Assembly: GCA_021777635.1 (NCBI GenBank)
Contig: JAJYDI010000053.1
Coordinates: forward strand, 1-11,822
Origin: Pseudomonadota bacterium
GTDB taxonomy: Bacteria > Pseudomonadota > Gammaproteobacteria > Xanthomonadales > Rhodanobacteraceae
DNA: 11,822 bases
Direction: 5' to 3'
The translations under genes were made by a program, and so were the position numbers. Every line of letters begins with the position of its first letter. Within the stretch, counting starts at the first letter, position 1. Shown here one piece after another: positions 5,914 to 11,822 of the stretch. The notes under the pieces were generated by a model. That model saw only the letters and a program-made list of their open reading frames with translations. It was not told the origin of the DNA and did no database searches.

Positions 5914-5942
5914 AGCATAACGGCTGCACTGCCCCGACGGAA
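5914..5942 (-). promoter_or_regulatory. Weak promoter candidate for tRNA-Ser
   Basis: On the - strand TATGCT (5919-5914, four of six -10 matches) lies 32 bases before the tRNA. The -35 position at 17-base spacing reads TTCCGT, which is poor. A start near 5907 would give a leader of about 25 bases. Readthrough from csrA is the alternative; I see no terminator between csrA and the tRNA. Confidence 0.25.
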
Positions 5943-5952
5943 CCCTTGATGA

Positions 5953-6177
5953 TCACGCAGCGCCTTCGCTGCCCGTGCCGCCTTCGTCGACGCCAGCCGA
6001 ACCGGGCTCGTTCTGTTCGCGCTTGATGCGCTGGTAGATCTCTTCACGATGCACCGAAACATCCTTCGGCGCATTGATGCCGATGCGAACTTGGTTGCCT
6101 TTCACGCCGAGGACGGTGACCGTCACCTGGTCGCCGATCATCAGGGTTTCGCCCACCCGGCGGGTCAAGATCAACAT
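5953..6177 (-). CDS. csrA: Carbon storage regulator CsrA/RsmA, global mRNA-binding regulator (74 aa)
   Basis: The N-terminal ~50 residues are typical Csr[17 protein letters not shown] (L4, R6 and the first beta strand), then [17 protein letters not shown] and [16 protein letters not shown], with the V-H-R-E-E segment (R44) used in RNA binding. The dimer binds GGA in the 5' leaders of mRNAs and blocks or alters translation and stability. The tail after residue ~54 (rich in Glu, Gly, Ser and Ala) is longer than in the 61-residue E. coli protein and looks disordered. ATG 6177 is preceded by GGAG with a 9-base spacer. The gene sits between alaS and tRNA-Ser(GCT), as in E. coli. Confidence 0.97.
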   Translation of the reverse strand: MLILTRRVGETLMIGDQVTVTVLGVKGNQVRIGINAPKDVSVHREEIYQRIKREQNEPGSAGVDEGGTGSEGAA

Positions 6178-6285
6178 GGGGTCGTGCTCCGATTTGCTGG
6201 CTCGCCTGCTCCTGTCGATCGCTTCCGGCGTCGGAAGCGTCCAGGGAGCCGGTCAACGCCGTCAAATACCGTCAGTTGCGGCGTC
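6178..6285 (-). promoter_or_regulatory. csrA 5' leader with several GGA motifs and a hairpin (candidate autoregulatory region)
   Basis: Reading the - strand, GGA occurs in CTGGACG, in CGGAAGCG, in ACAGGAGC (6215-6208) and in TCGGAGC, where it forms the Shine-Dalgarno (6190-6187). A perfect 8-bp hairpin, CGCTTCCG-ACGC-CGGAAGCG (6239-6220), lies 43-62 bases before the start codon. CsrA represses its own translation in E. coli through multiple leader sites, one over the Shine-Dalgarno. The same arrangement is suggested here, though none of the sites matches the full ANGGA consensus. Confidence 0.4.
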
Positions 6286-6343
6286 TTGATATGGAGTCGT
6301 GTTGCCGCGGTGAAACATGGGGGTCTGGTACCGCAGCGTCGTG

Positions 6344-6373
6344 ATACTAGCCCACGCGCAGTTGCCTGCGCAA
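6344..6373 (-). promoter_or_regulatory. Promoter candidate for csrA
   Basis: On the - strand TTGCGC (6373-6368) and TAGTAT (6349-6344) are separated by 18 bases, matching consensus at four of six positions each. Transcription would begin near 6337, giving a leader of about 160 bases. A GCGCAG-GCAA-CTGCGC hairpin (6371-6356) overlaps the spacer. It has no T-run, so it is unlikely to terminate alaS transcription efficiently. Confidence 0.35.
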
Positions 6374-6386
6374 TGAAATCAGCGTC

Positions 6387-9020
<2,634 letters not shown>

Positions 9021-9080
9021 GGCCACGGAGACGAATGGATCGAAGGGCGCAGCTGGGGGCGGGAACCCTCGAGCGCACCA

Positions 9081-9581
9081 TCAGTCCGCGTCGTCGGTTG
9101 CCCCGTCCAGCTCAGCGTGAGTGGCTGATCTTACCGTGGAAGCGTCGAATCCGCGCCGCAGCAGGTACTGGGCGCGCCGCGCGCGCTCGGCCGCGATGCG
9201 CGATCCGACGGCGCCGAACTGCCGGCGCAGCTGTGCCGTCGCCACGGCCAGCCAGTCGGTCGCGGCGGCAGCGAGCAGCCGCTGTATGGTCGCCGCCGGC
9301 ATGCCGTGCGTCGCCAGCTCGGCGCGGATGCGGCGTGGGCCATAGCCCCGGGCGATGCGGCTGCGCAGCAGCATCTCGGCGAAGCGTTCGTCACTCTGAT
9401 AGTGCTGGTCATGCAGCCGCGCAAGCGCCGCATCGGCATCCGCTTCGTCATAGCCGCTGCGGTCCAGTCGGGCCCGCAACTCGCGTTGCGAGTGCTCGCG
9501 GCGCGTCAGCATCTCCAACGCGCGATCGTAGGCGCTGCGGCGCAGGCCGTCGTCTTCGCTGCGGTTGCGGTGGCGAGTCAT
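9081..9581 (-). CDS. recX: Regulatory protein RecX, modulator of RecA (166 aa)
   Basis: A small helical, basic protein made of three-helix repeats. Family motifs: [19 protein letters not shown] (~21-39), the [15 protein letters not shown] stretch (~61-75), [11 protein letters not shown] (~79-89), and [10 protein letters not shown] near the C-terminus. RecX binds along the RecA filament and blocks its extension and its ATPase and co-protease activities. It lies 76 bases after recA, the usual partner. ATG 9581 ([11 protein letters not shown]) is chosen. A TTG at 9626 would extend the protein by 15 unconserved residues across the intergenic hairpin, so it is unlikely. GGAGG lies 13 bases before the ATG, a long spacing that implies weak initiation and would suit a low-level modulator. 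Confidence 0.93.
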   Translation of the reverse strand: MTRHRNRSEDDGLRRSAYDRALEMLTRREHSQRELRARLDRSGYDEADADAALARLHDQHYQSDERFAEMLLRSRIARGYGPRRIRAELATHGMPAATIQRLLAAAATDWLAVATAQLRRQFGAVGSRIAAERARRAQYLLRRGFDASTVRSATHAELDGATDDAD

Positions 9582-9603
9582 GCGCGAGCGGAGCCCTCCG
9601 GGT

Positions 9604-9648
9604 CCGGCATCCGGAGGTCCCCGCAACCGGGGCCGCGATGCCGGATGC
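9604..9648 (-). terminator. GC-rich recA-recX intergenic hairpin, probable partial terminator/attenuator
   Basis: Nested inverted repeats begin 10 bases after the recA stop codon. The outer stem CCGGCATC (9604-9611) pairs with GATGCCGG (9637-9644). The inner stem CCCCG (9619-9623) pairs with CGGGG (9628-9632) around loop CAAC. An alternative outer stem is GCATCCGG (9607-9614) with CCGGATGC (9641-9648). No U-run follows, so termination would be incomplete. In E. coli a hairpin between recA and recX allows only a few percent readthrough; a similar dampening role is inferred here. Confidence 0.5.
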
Positions 9649-9657
9649 GGTTGTCGC

Positions 9658-10695
9658 TCAGACCGCTTCCACTTCCGCGGCGTCCGTGGCGGCGGTGACC
9701 GGCAGTTTGGCGGTCAGCAGGCGCGCGCGCAGCTGTGCCTCGATCTCGGCGGCGATCTCCGGGTGTTCCTTGAGGTACTGGCGGGCGTTCTCCTTGCCCT
9801 GGCCGATGCGCTCGCCCTTGTAGCTGTACCAAGCACCGGATTTCTCGATCAGCTCGTTGTTGACGCCCATCTCGATCACCTCGCCGAGGCGCGAAATGCC
9901 CTCGCCGTAGAGGATCTCGAACTCGGCCTGGCGGAACGGCGGCGCGACCTTGTTCTTGACCACCTTGACGCGCGTCTCCGAGCCGATGATCTCCTCGCCT
10001 TTCTTGACCGCGCCGATCCGGCGGATATCGAGGCGCACCGAGGCGTAGAACTTCAGCGCGTTGCCGCCGGTGGTGGTCTCGGGACTGCCGAACATCACGC
10101 CGATCTTCATGCGGATCTGGTTGATGAAGATCACCAGGCAGCCGGATTTCTTGATGTTGGCGGTGAGCTTGCGCAGCGCCTGGCTCATCAGTCGCGCATG
10201 CAGGCCGACGTGCGAATCGCCCATCTCGCCCTCGATCTCGGCCTTGGGCGTCAGCGCCGCGACCGAGTCGATCACCACGATGTCGACCGCATTGGAGCGC
10301 ACCAGCATGTCGGCGATCTCCAGCGCCTGCTCGCCGGTGTCGGGCTGCGACACCAGCAGGTCGTCGACATTGACGCCCAGCTTCTCGGCGTAGCCCGGAT
10401 CGAGCGCGTGCTCGGCGTCGATGAAGGCCGCGGCGCCGCCGCTGCGCTGGCAGTTGGCGATCACCTGCAGAGTCAGCGTGGTCTTGCCCGAGGACTCGGG
10501 GCCGTAGATCTCGACCACCCGGCCACGCGGCAGGCCACCGATGCCGAGGGCGACATCGAGGCCCAGCGAACCGGTGGAAATCGCCTCGATGACGTCGTCG
10601 CTGCGGTCGCCCATGCGCATCACCGCGCCCTTGCCGAACTGCTTTTCGATCTGGCTGAGCGCGGAGGTCAACGCGCGGCGCTTGTTCTCATCCAT
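9658..10695 (-). CDS. recA: Recombinase RecA (345 aa)
   Basis: An ATP-dependent strand-exchange protein and activator of LexA self-cleavage. Walker A is GPESSGKT (65-72). The catalytic Glu is E95 in [10 protein letters not shown]. Walker B is [12 protein letters not shown] (D143). The L1 loop region is [12 protein letters not shown] (~153-164). Loop L2 begins after [16 protein letters not shown] (Q193) and includes [11 protein letters not shown]. The C-terminal domain ends in an acidic tail (D338, E341, E343). The length is standard. ATG 10695 has AAGGGA 6 bases upstream and starts the usual MDENK-type N-terminus; the frame stays open far upstream only because of high GC. The gene follows cinA on the same strand, a common proteobacterial order (cinA-recA-recX). 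Confidence 0.99.
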   Translation of the reverse strand: MDENKRRALTSALSQIEKQFGKGAVMRMGDRSDDVIEAISTGSLGLDVALGIGGLPRGRVVEIYGPESSGKTTLTLQVIANCQRSGGAAAFIDAEHALDPGYAEKLGVNVDDLLVSQPDTGEQALEIADMLVRSNAVDIVVIDSVAALTPKAEIEGEMGDSHVGLHARLMSQALRKLTANIKKSGCLVIFINQIRMKIGVMFGSPETTTGGNALKFYASVRLDIRRIGAVKKGEEIIGSETRVKVVKNKVAPPFRQAEFEILYGEGISRLGEVIEMGVNNELIEKSGAWYSYKGERIGQGKENARQYLKEHPEIAAEIEAQLRARLLTAKLPVTAATDAAEVEAV

Positions 10696-10732
10696 CGTGA
10701 TTCCCTTTGGGTCGTCAGGTTGAAGCAAGAGT

Positions 10733-10764
10733 GCCGCGACGCTGTCGCAAAAGCCGCGACGCTG
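10733..10764 (-). repeat. Direct repeat with alternative hairpins in the recA leader
   Basis: The 12-mer GCCGCGACGCTG occurs at 10733-10744 and again at 10753-10764, a 20-base period. On the - strand (transcript sense), GCGAC-AGC-GTCGC (10748-10736) can form a small hairpin. Alternatively, a GTCGC from the first-transcribed repeat can pair with the same GCGAC across GGCTTTT, so the two folds exclude each other. The repeats lie 38-69 bases before the recA start codon. Confidence 0.5.
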
Positions 10765-10861
10765 CCGGGGAGCCGCATCCAGCACCTCGTGCTCGATGCG
10801 CGACAAGCCGTCCATGGCCTGGGGGAAGGTCTGAACCTGTCCAGCCCTTCCCTGGGCGCCG

Positions 10862-10867
10862 ATTATC
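10862..10867 (-). promoter_or_regulatory. Candidate -10 box for recA overlapping the cinA stop codon
   Basis: GATAAT on the - strand (10867-10862) matches the -10 consensus in five of six positions and contains the TAA stop of cinA. No good -35 hexamer lies 16-18 bases upstream. I find no CTGT-N8-ACAG LexA box nor the TTAG-type box of Xanthomonas LexA in the 167-base spacer. recA needs an SOS-responsive promoter, which may use a different motif or lie inside cinA. Confidence 0.3.
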
Positions 10868-11414
10868 CCACAGCGTCGACAGCGGAACGCCGGGGCTCGC
10901 CGCCGGATTCCGTAAGGATTCGCCTCACCCCGACGAGGGCCGCAGCCACGGTATGGCGGCGCACGGCCTCGCGGTCGCCGGCAAACTGGAACAGTTGCGC
11001 ACGCGCGTAGCCGCCGCGCCGTTTCCAGGCGATCCACACCGTCCCCACCGGTTTTTCCGCAGTGCCCCCCGACGGCCCGGCGATGCCGGTGACCGCCACC
11101 GCGATGCCGGCGCCGAAGCGGGCCAGGGCGCCCGAAACCATCTCGAGCACCGCCTCCTCGCTGACCGCGCCATGGCGTTCGAGCGTATGCGGATGCACGC
11201 CCAGCAGCGCTTCCTTCGCCTCGTAACTGTAGGCGACAACCCCGCACTCGAACCACGCCGAACTGCCGGCCAGGTCGGTCAGGGTCTTGGCGATCCAGCC
11301 ACCGGTGCACGACTCCGCGGCGACGATCGTCAACCCGTGGGCGCGCAAGGCATCGGCGACCGCTACGGCCAGCGCGTGCAGTGCGGCGTCGGTGGGAACG
11401 GGGTTCGCGACCAT
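10863..11414 (-). CDS. pncC: CinA C-terminal-domain protein, nicotinamide-nucleotide amidohydrolase PncC (183 aa)
   Basis: A stand-alone CinA C-terminal domain. In E. coli and relatives it deamidates NMN to nicotinate mononucleotide in pyridine nucleotide recycling. The nucleophile motif is [10 protein letters not shown] (S35), followed by [10 protein letters not shown] (Y62/Y64, K67), GAVSEEAV (82-89) and [10 protein letters not shown] (108-117). There is no N-terminal MoCF/COG1058 domain, as in the ~165-residue E. coli YgaD. ATG 11414 has GGAG 6 bases upstream. A GTG 27 bases further up would fall at or before the predicted transcription start, so it is rejected. It is the first gene of the cinA-recA-recX series and diverges from mutS. 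Confidence 0.93.
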   Translation of the reverse strand: MVANPVPTDAALHALAVAVADALRAHGLTIVAAESCTGGWIAKTLTDLAGSSAWFECGVVAYSYEAKEALLGVHPHTLERHGAVSEEAVLEMVSGALARFGAGIAVAVTGIAGPSGGTAEKPVGTVWIAWKRRGGYARAQLFQFAGDREAVRRHTVAAALVGVRRILTESGGEPRRSAVDAVG

Positions 11415-11441
11415 GCGACACTCCGGAATCGGAAAACCCAC

Positions 11442-11470
11442 CTTCTACTCCCGCGCCGCGCCCGCGCCAA
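11442..11470 (-). promoter_or_regulatory. Promoter candidate for the cinA(pncC)-recA direction
   Basis: On the - strand TTGGCG (11470-11465), a 17-base spacer and TAGAAG (11447-11442) match consensus at four of six positions in each box. A start near 11435 leaves a ~20-base leader holding the GGAG ribosome site of ATG 11414. It lies in the 71-base gap shared with the divergent mutS gene. Confidence 0.4.
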
Positions 11471-11485
11471 CCCTGCTTCCGCACG

Positions 11486-11822
11486 ATGACCCGCGACGAC
11501 TCCGCGCAACACACGCCGCTGATGCGCCAGTACTTCGCCGCCAAGGCCGAGTACCCGGACACGCTGCTGCTGTTTCGCATGGGCGACTTCTACGAGCTGT
11601 TCTACGACGACGCGCGCAAGGCGGCGCGCCTGCTCGACATCACCCTCACCCAGCGCGGGCAGTCGGCCGGTGCGCCGATTCCGATGGCCGGCGTGCCGGT
11701 GCATGCGGTCGAGAGCTACCTCGGCAAACTGGTGCGGGCCGGCGAAGCGGTGGCGATCTGTGAGCAGGTCGGCGATCCGGCGTTGGCCGGGGGTCCTGCG
11801 ACGGGGCCCAGGACAGGCCTGG
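11486..11822 (+). CDS. mutS: DNA mismatch repair protein MutS, N-terminal fragment (runs off the window)
   Basis: The first 112 codons of MutS domain I, which recognises mismatches. [17 protein letters not shown] is followed by [17 protein letters not shown], containing the F-x-E mismatch-wedge motif (F35, E37), then [27 protein letters not shown] and [10 protein letters not shown]. All of this matches the family closely. ATG 11486 gives the expected N-terminal length, but no Shine-Dalgarno is visible. The frame stays open to the window edge, yet after GDPAL the ~12 final codons read [12 protein letters not shown]. Most MutS proteins instead have a KGPVER-K/A-VVR segment there. The gene is divergent from cinA. 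Confidence 0.95.
   Translation, partial: MTRDDSAQHTPLMRQYFAAKAEYPDTLLLFRMGDFYELFYDDARKAARLLDITLTQRGQSAGAPIPMAGVPVHAVESYLGKLVRAGEAVAICEQVGDPALAGGPATGPRTGL

Noticed and set aside
10780..10835. CTGGACAGGTTCAGAC in the recA leader (- strand) as a LexA box
   Set aside because: It fails the CTGT-N8-ACAG pattern at both ends; the match is too poor to call.
10696..11580. A 295-residue N-terminal extension in frame with RecA
   Set aside because: The frame is open only by GC bias and overlaps cinA and the start of mutS. RecA has a strong Shine-Dalgarno and the standard N-terminus at ATG 10695.

Overview
The window is GC-rich, densely coded bacterial DNA. RecA, AlaS, CsrA and MutS are all of gammaproteobacterial type. 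The order mutS / cinA-recA-recX-alaS-csrA-tRNA-Ser, together with the base composition, suggests a member of the Xanthomonadales, perhaps Rhodanobacteraceae. The family-level guess rests on impression, not on a tree.

Left part, + strand (1-5383). First comes the 3' end of a membrane protein that looks like the C-terminal membrane segment of a P-type cation or proton ATPase. It is followed by a fused MaoC-type enoyl-CoA hydratase / phosphate acyltransferase and, overlapping it by ATGA, an acetate-kinase-family enzyme with several altered motifs. Together the enzymes could turn an acyl-CoA into acyl-phosphate and then into the acid plus ATP. Next is a two-gene membrane block: an unrecognised polytopic protein with a histidine/acidic motif in its first helix, resembling Ni/Co exporters, and an Nramp-superfamily transporter whose DPGN motif reads DVGS and whose MPH motif reads MPW. 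An imperfect palindrome lies over a probable -10 box just before the Nramp gene.

Middle part (5384-5952). A tRNA-Arg(ACG) on the + strand has a good promoter and a very strong terminator. It converges on a tRNA-Ser(GCT) on the - strand with its own terminator.

Right part, - strand (5953-11414). In transcription order the genes are cinA/pncC, recA, recX, alaS and csrA: NMN deamidation, recombination and SOS, the RecA modulator, alanyl-tRNA synthetase, and the global post-transcriptional regulator. The recA-recX gap holds a GC-rich hairpin suited to lowering recX expression. The csrA leader has several GGA motifs, one in the Shine-Dalgarno. Divergently, mutS begins at 11486 and runs off the window, but its last ~12 codons do not match the conserved MutS sequence expected there.

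Most of the window is housekeeping. The best candidate for something poorly described is the 3165-5383 pair of divergent putative metal transporters. I saw no phage, insertion sequence, CRISPR array or defence genes. With the RNA genes counted, no stretch over 300 bases lacks a gene.
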